Below are positions 23,033 through 31,610 of a stretch of 64,000 nucleotides of DNA, one piece after another (the first letter of the stretch is position 1; each line of letters starts with the position of its first letter). Origin of the DNA: GCA-2684655 sp045105235 (GTDB lineage Bacteria > Planctomycetota > UBA1135 > UBA2386); assembly GCA_045105235.1 (NCBI GenBank), contig JBGCDH010000076.1:23262-87261 (forward strand). The letters run 5' to 3'. Both the position numbers and the translations under genes were made by a program. Below the pieces are notes generated by a model. The model made no database searches, was not told the DNA's origin, and saw nothing but the letters and a program-made list of their open reading frames with translations.

Positions 23033-25099
23033 ATGGATCGACTGCGCACGTTCGGCATCGTTGCCCACATCGACGCTGGCAAGACCACCCTTACCGAACG
23101 CATCTTGTTTGATTCCGGCTCGCAGAGCTGGGTCGGCAGCGTCGATGAGGGCACGGCAACGATGGACTTCATGCCGTCGGAGCGTCAGCGCGGCATTTCG
23201 ATCACGTCGGCGGTGACCCGGGTTGGTTGGGGCGACCACCAGCTGCAGATCGTCGATACGCCCGGCCACGTCGATTTCATTGCCGAAGTCGAGCGCTGCC
23301 TGCGCGTCATGGACGGAGTTGTCGTGCTCGTCGATGCGGTTCGCGGCGTGGAGTCGCAGACCCAGCTTGTCTGGCAGTCGGCGGTTCGCGAGGGGCTGCC
23401 GCGGCTGGTCTTCGTCAACAAGCTCGATCGCGTGGGGGCAGACTTTGACGCGGTGCTGGCCGAGGTGGCGGAGCATTTTGAGTGCCGCGTGGTGCCGCTT
23501 GTGGTGCCGCTGCTGGACGCAAAGGGCGCTTTCGCCGGGCTTGGCGATGCGATCACCGGGGCCGTGCAGTGGTTTGACGGTCGTCCCGAGCATGAACTCG
23601 TCGCCGGGCTCCAAAAGCAGTTGCGCGAGGCCCATGAGCGCGTGCTGGAGACCGTCGCGGACTGTGACGAGGCGGTGCTTGAAGCGGTTGTCGCGGGGCG
23701 CAGCTTGTCGCCCGATGCCTTGCGGGCCGCGTTGCGGGCCGCGTTTTTGCGCGGCGAACTGCAGCCGGTTCTGAGCGGAGCGGCGCTGTTCAACCGCGGC
23801 GTCGACTGGCTCTTGGATGCCGTGGTTGCGCTGCTGCCTGGGGCTGTGGCCGTGGCTGCGGCTGCCGCTGCCGCGCGGCCGCGCGTGGGGGCCTGGAGCG
23901 TTCGTGGCGCGGGCGACGAGGCCGCTCCGTTCTGTGGCGTGGTCTTCAAGGTGCAGCACCTGGACCAGGTCTGGAACTACGTGCGCGTCGTGCGCGGGCG
24001 GCTGGTCGCTGGGTGCAGCGTGGTGCGCGGCAATCGACCGCAGGCCGCCGCGAGCGTTGTCTCGGAGCTTTGGTCCATGCACGCCGATCGCCACGATGTG
24101 GTCGCGGCGGCTCTGCCTGGCGAGGTGGTTGTGGTGCCCGGGGACCTTGGCTGGCGCACCGGGGACAGCTTGTGCGATCCGGCGGAATCCACCGTGCTGC
24201 CCTTTGCCCGCTTTGCTCCGCCGGTTCTGGCCGTGACGTTTGAGCCCGAGCGCGCTGAGGACGCTGGCGCGCTTCACCGGGCGGTGCAGGAGCTCGCCAT
24301 CGACGACCCCACCTTGCGGGCCGCGCGTGAGCACGACCGCATCGTCGTTCGCGGTATGGGCGAGCTTCACCTGGAGATTGTCGCCGAGATGGCGCGTGGC
24401 CGTGCAGCTGTGCCGTTTCGGGTCTCGCGCCCGCGGGTCGACCGACGAGAAACTGTGCAGCGAGTCGCTGAGGGCATCGCGGAGATCCGGGCGATGGTGG
24501 CCGGTCAAGAATGCGCTGCTCGGTGTGAGCTGGTCATCGGGCCGGCGGCAAGCGGCCGCGGCGTCGCGGGTGCTGTTGGCGCGGGTGTGGATGCGCCTGC
24601 GGCGACCGTCGTCGTCGAGCCTTCCGCCAGCTCCGCGTGTGATCACGGTGCCTTCGTCGATGAGGTCACGTCGGCCGAGGTGCGGCGCCATCTGGCTGCC
24701 GGCTTTCGCGTTGGGCCCATGCACGGGGCCGACGTGGTGGTTCGCCGCATCGTCTGGGTGGGCGCAGAGCCGTCGGAGGCGTTGCTTGAGCAGGCCGCCA
24801 GCAAGGCCTTGGAAAACGCTGTGCTGGCGGCGGGGCCTCTGGATCTCGAGCCGTGGGTTGCGTTTGAAGTGATCGCTCCCGCGGCGAGTTCGACTGCCGT
24901 GTTGGCGGATCTCGGTGCGCGCGGGGCTGAGGTGACCAGCGTCGCGGCCGGGCGGCTCGGCGCGCGTTTGACCGGGCGCGCGTCGCTCGCCAACATGCTG
25001 GGATACGTGACCAAGCTTCGCTCCGCCTCCAAGGGGCTCGGGCAGGTCACCATCCGGCCTGACGGATTTGCGATCAGCACTCGCGTTCCCGAGGCTTAG
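23033..25099 (+). CDS. Divergent EF-G paralogue (translational GTPase)
   Basis: A 688-residue member of the EF-G/TetM family. G1 AHIDAGKTTL, the switch-I segment RQRGISITSA, G3 DTPGHVDF and G4 NKLD are intact, so GTP hydrolysis is expected. Domains II-V are recognisable (MGELHLEIVAEM; ANMLGYVTKLRS), but domain IV, which enters the decoding site, is divergent and Ala/Val-rich. ATG 23033 follows a possible in-frame TTG at 23027; no clear Shine-Dalgarno is visible. It precedes the S10 cluster where fusA-tuf often sit, but the divergence suggests an EF-G2-like or ribosome-protection-like function rather than the main elongation factor. Confidence 0.8.
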   Translation: MDRLRTFGIVAHIDAGKTTLTERILFDSGSQSWVGSVDEGTATMDFMPSERQRGISITSAVTRVGWGDHQLQIVDTPGHVDFIAEVERCLRVMDGVVVLVDAVRGVESQTQLVWQSAVREGLPRLVFVNKLDRVGADFDAVLAEVAEHFECRVVPLVVPLLDAKGAFAGLGDAITGAVQWFDGRPEHELVAGLQKQLREAHERVLETVADCDEAVLEAVVAGRSLSPDALRAALRAAFLRGELQPVLSGAALFNRGVDWLLDAVVALLPGAVAVAAAAAAARPRVGAWSVRGAGDEAAPFCGVVFKVQHLDQVWNYVRVVRGRLVAGCSVVRGNRPQAAASVVSELWSMHADRHDVVAAALPGEVVVVPGDLGWRTGDSLCDPAESTVLPFARFAPPVLAVTFEPERAEDAGALHRAVQELAIDDPTLRAAREHDRIVVRGMGELHLEIVAEMARGRAAVPFRVSRPRVDRRETVQRVAEGIAEIRAMVAGQECAARCELVIGPAASGRGVAGAVGAGVDAPAATVVVEPSASSACDHGAFVDEVTSAEVRRHLAAGFRVGPMHGADVVVRRIVWVGAEPSEALLEQAASKALENAVLAAGPLDLEPWVAFEVIAPAASSTAVLADLGARGAEVTSVAAGRLGARLTGRASLANMLGYVTKLRSASKGLGQVTIRPDGFAISTRVPEA

Positions 25100-25166
25100 G
25101 GCCTTGTGGCTGTGGGGCGGGGCGCAACTCTTTCGCTCGCTGCGGCCGAAATGTGTGACCGACGTG

Positions 25167-25195
25167 TTGACCGTCACTCCTTAGATCGCTACTCT
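25167..25195 (+). promoter_or_regulatory. Candidate promoter of the S10 ribosomal cluster
   Basis: TTGACC (25167-25172) and TACTCT (25190-25195) with a 17-base spacer, about 220 bases before rpsJ. This is one of the best -35/-10 pairs I found in the window. Confidence 0.6.
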
Positions 25196-25199
25196 GTCC

Positions 25200-25417
25200 G
25201 CCCGCCTGATCCCCAGGGAGCACATCGCAAGATGTAACCCCTTGCCGATTAGAGGCTTATGCGAGCTGCTTTCAGCTCGCTCCGGCTGCGGACACGGATT
25301 CGAAGCGCTTCGATCGTCGTCCAGCGGGGGCACCAGCCACGCAGAACTGCACTAACCCATTTCCGGACTTGGTCTGGACCTACTCCAGCCCACTTCACCG
25401 GAAGCACCGCGAACGTC
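25200..25417 (+). promoter_or_regulatory. Structured leader of rpsJ
   Basis: The leader contains a perfect 8-bp hairpin (GCGAGCTG 25261-25268, CAGCTCGC 25273-25280, loop CTTT) and the palindrome TCGAAGCGCTTCGA (25300-25313). In E. coli the S10 leader is the target of L4 feedback; a similar role here is inference, as no T-run follows the hairpin. No gene is apparent in 25100-25417. Confidence 0.45.
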
Positions 25418-25726
25418 ATGCAAGAGCGTATCCAGATTCGGATGGAGGCCTACGATCACGAGGCCCTCGATCAGGCATCCCTCGACATTGTCGAGACCAG
25501 CAAGCGCACCGGCGCTCGCGTGTCCGGCCCGGTGCCGATTCCGACGCGTATCGAGCGCTACACGGTGCTCCGCTCACCGCACGTCGACAAGAAGAGTCGC
25601 GAGCAGTTTGAGGTGCGGACGCACAAGCGTTTGATCTACATCTCGGAGCCGACGACCAAGACAGTTGACGCGCTTTCGAAGTTGAACATGCCGGCAGGCG
25701 TGGACATTCGGATTAAGGCCTGCTGA
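25418..25726 (+). CDS. rpsJ: Ribosomal protein uS10 / NusE
   Basis: 102 residues; RIQIRMEAYDHEALDQASLD, GPVPIPTRIERYTVLRSPHV and FEVRTHKRLI are diagnostic. Besides being part of the 30S head, S10 acts as NusE in antitermination. ATG 25418 matches the family N-terminus; the frame continues upstream into the leader without similarity. It heads the ribosomal cluster, and rplD follows 59 bases later, with no rplC between. Confidence 0.96.
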   Translation: MQERIQIRMEAYDHEALDQASLDIVETSKRTGARVSGPVPIPTRIERYTVLRSPHVDKKSREQFEVRTHKRLIYISEPTTKTVDALSKLNMPAGVDIRIKAC

Positions 25727-25785
25727 GCCCGCTCGGCCGCAAGCAGCACCACACTTCAAACCAAGACAGCTGAAGTAAAGACACC

Positions 25786-26415
25786 ATGGTCGAGGTCAAA
25801 GTATTCAAGGGCGGTTCAGTCGCGACGCAGAGCGTCGACGCGGGCGCATTCGGCACCAAGGTGCTGGGGCGGACGCTGAAAGACGCCGTCGTGATGTATG
25901 AGGCGAACCAGCGTCAAGGCACTGTCAAGGCCAAGACGCGTTCGATGGTTCGCGGCGGCAACAAGAAGCTTTGGCCGCAGAAGCATACTGGCCGCGCCCG
26001 CATGGGCACGACCAAGTCGCCCCTGTGGCCCGGTGGTGGCCGGGTGCACCCGCCGCAGCCGCGGGATCACTCCTACCACATGCCGAAGAAGGCGCGCCGC
26101 GTCGCGCTGCGCAACGCCATCTTCACAAAGTTCCGCGACGGGGAAGTTGCGATCGCTGATGGGTGGCCGGGCGACAAGCCGAATACCAAGTCGGCTGTCG
26201 GCATCCTGTCTCAGCTAGGCATGCACAAGAGCGCGACGGTTGTGACCGACGGTCAAGACCGCAACGTCTACCTGTCGTTGCGCAACGTGCCGCTCGTCGA
26301 CGTCAGCCGTTTGGATGACCTCAACGCTCGCCAGGTGCTGCTACGTCGCTACCTGATCCTGACCCCTGGCGCCTACGAGCAGCTCGAGCAGCGCTTCGCC
26401 AAGAAGGAGTCCTGA
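25786..26415 (+). CDS. rplD: Ribosomal protein uL4
   Basis: 209 residues. KTRSMVRGGNKKLWPQKHTG is the extended loop that lines the exit tunnel, followed by ARMGTTKSPLWPGGGRVHPP. In many bacteria L4 also represses its own operon by binding the leader. It directly follows rpsJ, where rplC is normal. Confidence 0.96.
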   Translation: MVEVKVFKGGSVATQSVDAGAFGTKVLGRTLKDAVVMYEANQRQGTVKAKTRSMVRGGNKKLWPQKHTGRARMGTTKSPLWPGGGRVHPPQPRDHSYHMPKKARRVALRNAIFTKFRDGEVAIADGWPGDKPNTKSAVGILSQLGMHKSATVVTDGQDRNVYLSLRNVPLVDVSRLDDLNARQVLLRRYLILTPGAYEQLEQRFAKKES

Positions 26416-26417
26416 GA

Positions 26418-26708
26418 ATGGCCAACCCACAGCAATACTACGACGTCGTGCGTCGCCCGGTCGTGACCGAGAAGTCCTCGGGCGTCCAGGAAGAGCAAAA
26501 CAAGTACACGTTCGAAGTCCGGACCGGCACCAACAAGGTTGAGGTCAAGAAGGCAGTCGAAACGCTGTTCTCCGTGAATGTCACGGGCGTCAACATGATC
26601 ACGATGCCGGCCAAGCGCCGTCGCGTGTTTGGGCGTCCGGGCCATAGCCCGTCCTGGAAAAAGGCCGTTGTCACCCTCAAGGCTGGCGACGAAATCGAAG
26701 TCGGCTGA
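26418..26708 (+). CDS. rplW: Ribosomal protein uL23
   Basis: 96 residues with VVRRPVVTEKSS, the KYTFEVRTGTNKVEVKKAVE core and a basic loop (PAKRRRVFGRPGHSPSWKKA). It sits at the tunnel exit and docks trigger factor and SRP. It begins two bases after the rplD stop, with AAGGAG in the end of rplD as ribosome binding site. Confidence 0.95.
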   Translation: MANPQQYYDVVRRPVVTEKSSGVQEEQNKYTFEVRTGTNKVEVKKAVETLFSVNVTGVNMITMPAKRRRVFGRPGHSPSWKKAVVTLKAGDEIEVG

Positions 26709-26734
26709 TCGCCAGCGCTACCTAGGTACGAACG

Positions 26735-27595
26735 ATGCCAGTCAAGGTTTACAAGCCAACATCCGCCGGTCGCCGCAATTCGTCGGTGCTGGACTTCAGT
26801 CACCTCACCAAGGGCAAGCGCCCGGAGAAGTCGCTCACCGAGCGCATCTCGAAGAAGGGTGGCCGAAACGCACACGGACACATCACCAGCCGCTTCCGCG
26901 GTGGTGGCGCACGCAAGCTCTACCGCAAGGTGGACTTCAAGCGTCTGAAGGATGGCGTGCCCGCAACGGTCAAGGCCATTGAGTATGACCCGAACCGCAC
27001 CGCAGACATTGCGCTGCTCTTCTACGCCGACGGCGAGAAGCGCTACATCCTCGCGCCGAAGGGCATGAAGGTGGGCGACAAGGTCATGTCCGGCGAGAAG
27101 TGCGAGCCGGACAACGGCAACTGCATGCCGCTGTCGTCGATCCCGCTCGGCCTGTCCGTTCACAACGTCGAGCTGCAGCCTGGTAAGGGCGGTCAGCTTG
27201 CTCGTTCGGCCGGCAACAAGTGCACGCTGATGGCGCGCGATCAGGGCTACGCCACGATCGTTTTGCCAAGTGGCGAGACCCGCAAGGTGCTCGACCGCTG
27301 TCGCGCCACGATTGGCGAGATCGGCAACAAGGATTGGCAAAACGTGCGCATCGGCAAGGCCGGTCGCAAGCGTCACATGGGGCGTCGTCCGCACAACCGC
27401 GGCACGTCGATGAACCCGGTCGCCCACCCCATGGGTGGTGGTGAAGGCCGAACCGGCGGTGGTCGCCACCCGGTCTCCCCGACCGGCAAGCTTGCTAAGG
27501 GTGGTCGCACACGTCGCGGCAAGGCCCGTAGCAATCAGTTCATTCTGCGTCGTCGCTCGCCAGGCAAGCACGTCGCTGTTGGTAGTGGTAGCTAG
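26735..27595 (+). CDS. rplB: Ribosomal protein uL2
   Basis: 286 residues; N-terminal PVKVYKPTSAGRRNSSVLDF, the RNA-binding core, and the peptidyl-transferase-proximal MNPVAHPMGGGEGRTGGGRH containing the conserved His. Slightly longer than E. coli L2 (273). It starts 26 bases after rplW. Confidence 0.97.
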   Translation: MPVKVYKPTSAGRRNSSVLDFSHLTKGKRPEKSLTERISKKGGRNAHGHITSRFRGGGARKLYRKVDFKRLKDGVPATVKAIEYDPNRTADIALLFYADGEKRYILAPKGMKVGDKVMSGEKCEPDNGNCMPLSSIPLGLSVHNVELQPGKGGQLARSAGNKCTLMARDQGYATIVLPSGETRKVLDRCRATIGEIGNKDWQNVRIGKAGRKRHMGRRPHNRGTSMNPVAHPMGGGEGRTGGGRHPVSPTGKLAKGGRTRRGKARSNQFILRRRSPGKHVAVGSGS

Positions 27596-27611
27596 CAGCT
27601 AGGAGCTCCAA

Positions 27612-27878
27612 ATGAGTCGCAGTATCCACAAGGGCCCTTACGTCCACCCGAAGCTGATGAAGAAGGTGGACGCCCAAAACGACAAGGGCACCAAGACGCC
27701 GATCAAGACGTGGGCGCGCGCAAGCGTGATCCTGCCCGAGTTCGTCGGGCACACGTTCGAAGTCCACAACGGCCGCGCATTCCTCAAGGTCTACGTGACC
27801 GAGGACATGGTCGGTCACCGTCTCGGCGAGTTCTCCCCGACCCGTACGTTCCGCGGCCACCAGAAGAAGGACAAATGA
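27612..27878 (+). CDS. rpsS: Ribosomal protein uS19
   Basis: 88 residues, SRSIHKGPYVHPKLMKKV and VGHTFEVHNGRAFLKVYVTE, GEFSPTRTFRGH. Part of the 30S head next to S13. The stop overlaps the rplV start (ATGA). Confidence 0.97.
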   Translation: MSRSIHKGPYVHPKLMKKVDAQNDKGTKTPIKTWARASVILPEFVGHTFEVHNGRAFLKVYVTEDMVGHRLGEFSPTRTFRGHQKKDK

Positions 27879-28309
27879 GCTTCGAAACGCGAGCTGTGCA
27901 CCGCCGTGCACGCATGGGGGTCAACAAGGCCCGTCGTGTTCTGGAACTGATCCGCGGTCGTTCTGCCAACGAGGCGCTCGACACGTTGCGTCACGACCGG
28001 CACCGTGCCGCCAAGGCCATCTACACCTGTCTCGCGTCGGCTGTCGCCAACGCGCTGCAAAACCCGTCCGTGCGCCCCAACCGCTTGGTTGTCAGCAAGA
28101 CCTTCGCCCAAGATGGTCCGCCGCTGCCCGGTGGCAAGCGCATGCGCCCTGGCCCGCAGGGCCGTGCCATGCCGTTCAAGCGTCGCACCTGCCACATCCA
28201 CGTGCACGTTGCAGATCCCGAAGCACGCGACCCCAGCGAAATTGCTGCGGAAGCCGCTTCGACGGAGGGCACGCAGTCCGAAAGCGCTCCAGCCGGAGGC
28301 GAGGAATAA
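27875..28309 (+). CDS. rplV: Ribosomal protein uL22 with acidic C-terminal tail
   Basis: 144 residues from the ATG overlapping rpsS. Core motifs are AVHRRARMGVNKARRVLELI and the tunnel hairpin GKRMRPGPQGRAMPFKRRTC. About 27 acidic/Ser/Ala residues follow the usual end (DPSEIAAEAASTEGTQ...), an unusual extension for a tunnel-lining protein. Confidence 0.95.
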   Translation: MSFETRAVHRRARMGVNKARRVLELIRGRSANEALDTLRHDRHRAAKAIYTCLASAVANALQNPSVRPNRLVVSKTFAQDGPPLPGGKRMRPGPQGRAMPFKRRTCHIHVHVADPEARDPSEIAAEAASTEGTQSESAPAGGEE

Positions 28310-28312
28310 CTC

Positions 28313-28999
28313 ATGGGCCAGAAGATCCACCCAACCGGTTTCCGCATTGCGATCACCGAGCCATGGCGCTCGCGTTGGTATGCCAACAAGCGGGACTTCG
28401 CCGAGCAGTTGATCGAAGATCAGCGGATCCGTCGTTTCATCGCGAAGGAATGGCAGTTCGCTGCCATCCCGAAGGTTGAGATTGAGCGCGCCGGCGAACT
28501 GGTCACTGTCTTTGTGCACACGGCTCGTCCGGGTGTGCTGATTGGCAAGAAGGGCACCAAGGTGGACGAGTTCCGCCAGGCGCTCGAAAAGCTGACGAAG
28601 AAGCCGGTGCGCATGAAGATCATCGAGATCCATCGCCCAGAGCTCGAGGCCAAGCTGGTCGCCGAGGGCATGGCCGAGCAGCTCGGCAAGCGCATCAACT
28701 ACCGCCGCGCCCTGAAGAAGGTTGCTGAGGCCTCGATGGCCGCAGGCGCCAAGGGCATCAAGATTCGTGTCGCCGGTCGTCTTCAAGGCGCCGAGATGTC
28801 GCGGGTCGGCAACTTCCGTAAGGGCCGTGTGCCATGTGGCACGCTTCGCGCACAAGTCGACTACGGCTTTGCGCAGGCTCGCACCAAGTCGGGCGTGCTC
28901 GGCTGCAAGGTCTGGATCTTCAAGGGCGAATACGGCCCTGGCGAGACCACCAACGGCCTGCTGCCCGTGCGCACTGCCCAGTCCGAGCGAGCGAGCTAG
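28313..28999 (+). CDS. rpsC: Ribosomal protein uS3
   Basis: 228 residues; MGQKIHPTGFRIAITEPWRS start, KH-type domain with RPGVLIGKKGTKVDEFRQAL, and C-terminal YGFAQARTKSGVLGCKVWIF. It forms part of the mRNA entry tunnel and helicase centre. Confidence 0.97.
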   Translation: MGQKIHPTGFRIAITEPWRSRWYANKRDFAEQLIEDQRIRRFIAKEWQFAAIPKVEIERAGELVTVFVHTARPGVLIGKKGTKVDEFRQALEKLTKKPVRMKIIEIHRPELEAKLVAEGMAEQLGKRINYRRALKKVAEASMAAGAKGIKIRVAGRLQGAEMSRVGNFRKGRVPCGTLRAQVDYGFAQARTKSGVLGCKVWIFKGEYGPGETTNGLLPVRTAQSERAS

Positions 29000-29068
29000 T
29001 CGAGCCGCCCGCATCCAACTGAACCCCGAACGAACCCAACGATCCCTTACGGACCCCGGAGCTGAACC

Positions 29069-29479
29069 ATGTTGATGCCCAAGAGGACCAAGTGGCGCAA
29101 GCAAATGCGCGGCCGCATCCGCGGCGAAGCCACTCGCGGCCATGAGGTCGCGTTCGGTGAATATGGCCTGCAATCGCTCGAGCCCGGCTGGGTTTCGGCG
29201 CGCGTCATTGAAGCTGGTCGTATCGCCGCCGGTCGTAACGCCCCGGAAGGAAAGGTCTGGATTCGGATCTTCCCGCACAAGTCGATCAGTAAGAAGCCGG
29301 CCGAAACCCGTCAGGGTTCTGGTAAGGGCGACGTCGACTTTTGGGCCGCCGTCGTCAAGCCAGGCACGATCCTCTACGAGCTGGACGGTGTCACGGAAGA
29401 GGTCGCGAAGCGCGCCTTCAATCGCGTAGCTCACAAGCTGCCGGTCAAGGTTCGCATGGTGCGCCGCCGCCACAACTGA
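29069..29479 (+). CDS. rplP: Ribosomal protein uL16
   Basis: 136 residues, MLMPKRTKWRKQMRGRIRG start, then the A-site-facing core (VWIRIFPHKSISKKPAETRQ) and GKGDVDFWAAVVKPGTILYE. A 69-base gap separates it from rpsC. L16 binds 23S rRNA near the A-site tRNA elbow. Confidence 0.97.
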   Translation: MLMPKRTKWRKQMRGRIRGEATRGHEVAFGEYGLQSLEPGWVSARVIEAGRIAAGRNAPEGKVWIRIFPHKSISKKPAETRQGSGKGDVDFWAAVVKPGTILYELDGVTEEVAKRAFNRVAHKLPVKVRMVRRRHN

Positions 29480-29534
29480 TTCCAGACGTTGCTCTCAGAC
29501 GCTGATCCAACAAGCATTACGCACGCATACGGCA

Positions 29535-29768
29535 ATGAATAAGGCCATCGAAGAAATCCGCGGGACGGACACGAGCGACCTCAAGGCGAAGCTCGCGGAC
29601 CTGCGCAAGGAGCAGTTCGAGCTGCGCTTTCAGGGCGCAGGCGAAGGTGCCAGCACCAACCGACAGCGCGTCCTGCGCCGCACGGTTGCACGCATCATGA
29701 CGGTCATTGGTGATCGTGAGCGCCAAGAACAAAAGGGCCAGGTCCCAGCCGGAGATAAGAAAGCATGA
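29535..29768 (+). CDS. rpmC: Ribosomal protein uL29
   Basis: 77 residues, two-helix hairpin with the signature LKAKLADLRKEQFELRFQ and NRQRVLRRTVARIMTVI. Short basic tail (GQVPAGDKKA). The stop overlaps rpsQ by four bases. Confidence 0.94.
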   Translation: MNKAIEEIRGTDTSDLKAKLADLRKEQFELRFQGAGEGASTNRQRVLRRTVARIMTVIGDRERQEQKGQVPAGDKKA

Positions 29769-30049
29769 GCACCACCGAACAAGGCGGCGCCAAAGAGCGC
29801 ACCGAACGCAAGGTCCAACGCGGCATTGTGATGTCGACGAAGATGGACAAGACGATCGTGGTCCAGGTCAACCGCAAGGTTCGCCACCCGATCTATGAGA
29901 AGTTCATGTCGCGGCGCTCCAAGTTCTACGCCCACGATGAAAAGGGCGAAGTCAACGTTGGCGATACGGTCGAGATCACGCAAACGCGCCCCATGAGCAA
30001 GCTCAAGCGCTGGCGTCTCCTCCGGATCATCCAAAAAGCGACGGTCTGA
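29765..30049 (+). CDS. rpsQ: Ribosomal protein uS17
   Basis: 94 residues. After a charged ~13-residue N-terminal extension comes the OB-fold: RGIVMSTKMDKTIVVQVNRK, HPIYEKFMSRRSKFYAHDE and GDTVEITQTRPMSKLKRWRL. Primary 16S-binding assembly protein. It overlaps rpmC (ATGA). Confidence 0.96.
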   Translation: MSTTEQGGAKERTERKVQRGIVMSTKMDKTIVVQVNRKVRHPIYEKFMSRRSKFYAHDEKGEVNVGDTVEITQTRPMSKLKRWRLLRIIQKATV

Positions 30050-30060
30050 TTTGAGGATTG

Positions 30061-30097
30061 ATTGGCGCGGCCGCGGATTCCTCAGCGGCCAACCAAT
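30061..30097 (+). promoter_or_regulatory. Large hairpin between rpsQ and rplN
   Basis: ATTGG (30061-30065) pairs with CCAAT (30093-30097) and GGCCGC (30069-30074) with GCGGCC (30085-30090) around a ten-base loop, inside an unusually long 106-base gap of the spc segment. No T-run follows, so attenuation, processing or feedback binding are all possible. Confidence 0.5.
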
Positions 30098-30155
30098 TGA
30101 TCTACGCACGGAATTGAACAACTTCTGATCCACCAAAGAGAATCAGGAAACTGCA

Positions 30156-30524
30156 ATGATCCAGGAACACTCGATGCTCGATGTGGCCGACAACACAGGT
30201 GCAAAGCGCGCCATGTGTGTCAAGGTCCTCGGCGGCAGCAAACGGCGCTATGCGTCGGTCGGAGACGTCATCGTCTGCGTCATCAAAAAGGCTCTGCCTG
30301 CCGGTGAAGTGAAAGAGCACGATGTGGTCAAGGGTGTCGTCGTCCGCACGGCCAAAGCCGTGCGACGCCAGGATGGCTCTTACATCCGCTTTGACCGCAA
30401 TGCCCTTGTCGTGATCGACAAGGACAACAACCCGCGCGGCACGCGCATCTTCGGTGCAGTGGCACGCGAGCTGCGCGACCGCAACTTCATGAAGATCGTC
30501 TCGCTTGCGGAGGAGGTTGTCTGA
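30156..30524 (+). CDS. rplN: Ribosomal protein uL14
   Basis: 122 residues, MIQEHSMLDVADNTGAKRAM and GSYIRFDRNALVVIDKDNNP, RGTRIFGAVARELR. L14 forms an inter-subunit bridge and is the docking site of the silencing factor RsfS. First gene of the classical spc operon; it overlaps rplX by one base (TGATG). Confidence 0.97.
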   Translation: MIQEHSMLDVADNTGAKRAMCVKVLGGSKRRYASVGDVIVCVIKKALPAGEVKEHDVVKGVVVRTAKAVRRQDGSYIRFDRNALVVIDKDNNPRGTRIFGAVARELRDRNFMKIVSLAEEVV

Positions 30525-30877
30525 TGCTGCTCAACAAGCCAAAGCCAAACCCGAAGCGGAAATCGCTTCACGTCAAGAAGGGCGACAAGGTCGTCGTGAT
30601 TGCTGGCCAATACAAGTCCGAGGAGCCGCGCGAAGTGCTCAAGGTTGACCTGCTCAACCGACGCGTTGTTCTTCAGGGCGTCAACCTGCGGTGGAAGCAC
30701 CAAAAGCCGTCGCAGGAAAACCCAAAGGGCGGCCGTGTGCAGCTCGAGATGCCGATCGACGTGAGCAACGTCCTGATGTTCAGCGAAAAGCTGGGCAAGG
30801 GAACGCGCACGCGGACGGAGATGGCCGACGGCAAGAAGGTGCGCGTCGGCACGAAGTGTGGAACCAAGTTCGATTAA
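30524..30877 (+). CDS. rplX: Ribosomal protein uL24
   Basis: 117 residues with the KOW motif HVKKGDKVVVIAGQYKSEEP and VNLRWKHQKPSQENPKGGRV; assembly-initiator protein of the 50S subunit. Starts within the rplN stop, so translation is coupled. Confidence 0.95.
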   Translation: MLLNKPKPNPKRKSLHVKKGDKVVVIAGQYKSEEPREVLKVDLLNRRVVLQGVNLRWKHQKPSQENPKGGRVQLEMPIDVSNVLMFSEKLGKGTRTRTEMADGKKVRVGTKCGTKFD

Positions 30878-30887
30878 GGCGTCCCAG

Positions 30888-31484
30888 ATGACCACTACCG
30901 AAAGCCCGGAAACGCAGAATCCTGAGCCACGCGCACTGCCGCGTCGCCAGCAGATCTACCGCGAGAAGGTCCTCGAGACGATGCGCTCGGAGTTCAGCTA
31001 CGCCAACCCGATGATGATCCCTCGCCTGGAGAAGATCGTCATCAACATGGGCGTGGGCCAAGCCGTCGAAAACAAGAACCGCATGGATGCGGCGGTGAAG
31101 GACCTGACAGCGATCTCCGGCCAGAAGCCGTTGATCCGTAAGGCGCGCGTCGCTGTGTCGGGCTTCCGCCTGCGCATTGGCTACGCGGTCGGCTGCGCCG
31201 TCACCCTGCGCGGAGCCCGCATGTGGGAGTTCCTGGACCGCCTGGTCTCCCTCGCTGTTCCTCGTATCCGCGACTTCCGCGGGCTGCCGACGAAGTTCGA
31301 CGGCCGTGGCAACTACACAATGGGCCTCTCGGAGCAGAGCGTGTTCCCGGAGATCCAGCTCGACAAGGTCGAGTTCGTCCAAGGCATGGACATTACGTTC
31401 GTCACCAGTGCCGAGACGGACAAGGAAGGCTTCGCACTGCTGAAGCACCTCGGCATGCCGTTCCAAAAGGGATCTGAAAAGTGA
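30888..31484 (+). CDS. rplE: Ribosomal protein uL5
   Basis: 198 residues. A 12-residue polar N-terminal extension precedes the family core: YANPMMIPRLEKIVINMGVG, ISGQKPLIRKARVAVSGF, RDFRGLPTKFDGRGNYTMGL and DITFVTSAETDKEGFALLKH. It binds 5S rRNA. ATG 30888, just past the rplX stop, is preferred to the earlier ATG inside rplX. Confidence 0.96.
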   Translation: MTTTESPETQNPEPRALPRRQQIYREKVLETMRSEFSYANPMMIPRLEKIVINMGVGQAVENKNRMDAAVKDLTAISGQKPLIRKARVAVSGFRLRIGYAVGCAVTLRGARMWEFLDRLVSLAVPRIRDFRGLPTKFDGRGNYTMGLSEQSVFPEIQLDKVEFVQGMDITFVTSAETDKEGFALLKHLGMPFQKGSEK

Positions 31485-31610
31485 TCTCGCACCCCGCCCC
31501 GCAAACTGTGATCGGGCCAATTTCAACCTGGCAAACCGTGATCTCAAACCCGTCCATGGTCCTGCGCGCGTCTGCGCCGTCGACCAACAACCCGTTTACC
31601 GCATACTGAT

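Noticed and set aside
22784..25177. 797-codon open frame antisense to pilT and the EF-G paralogue
   Set aside because: No domain pattern and it spans two well-supported genes.
25726..25786. A degraded rplC between rpsJ and rplD
   Set aside because: The 59-base gap has no L3-like residue pattern in any frame, so it is absence rather than decay in place.
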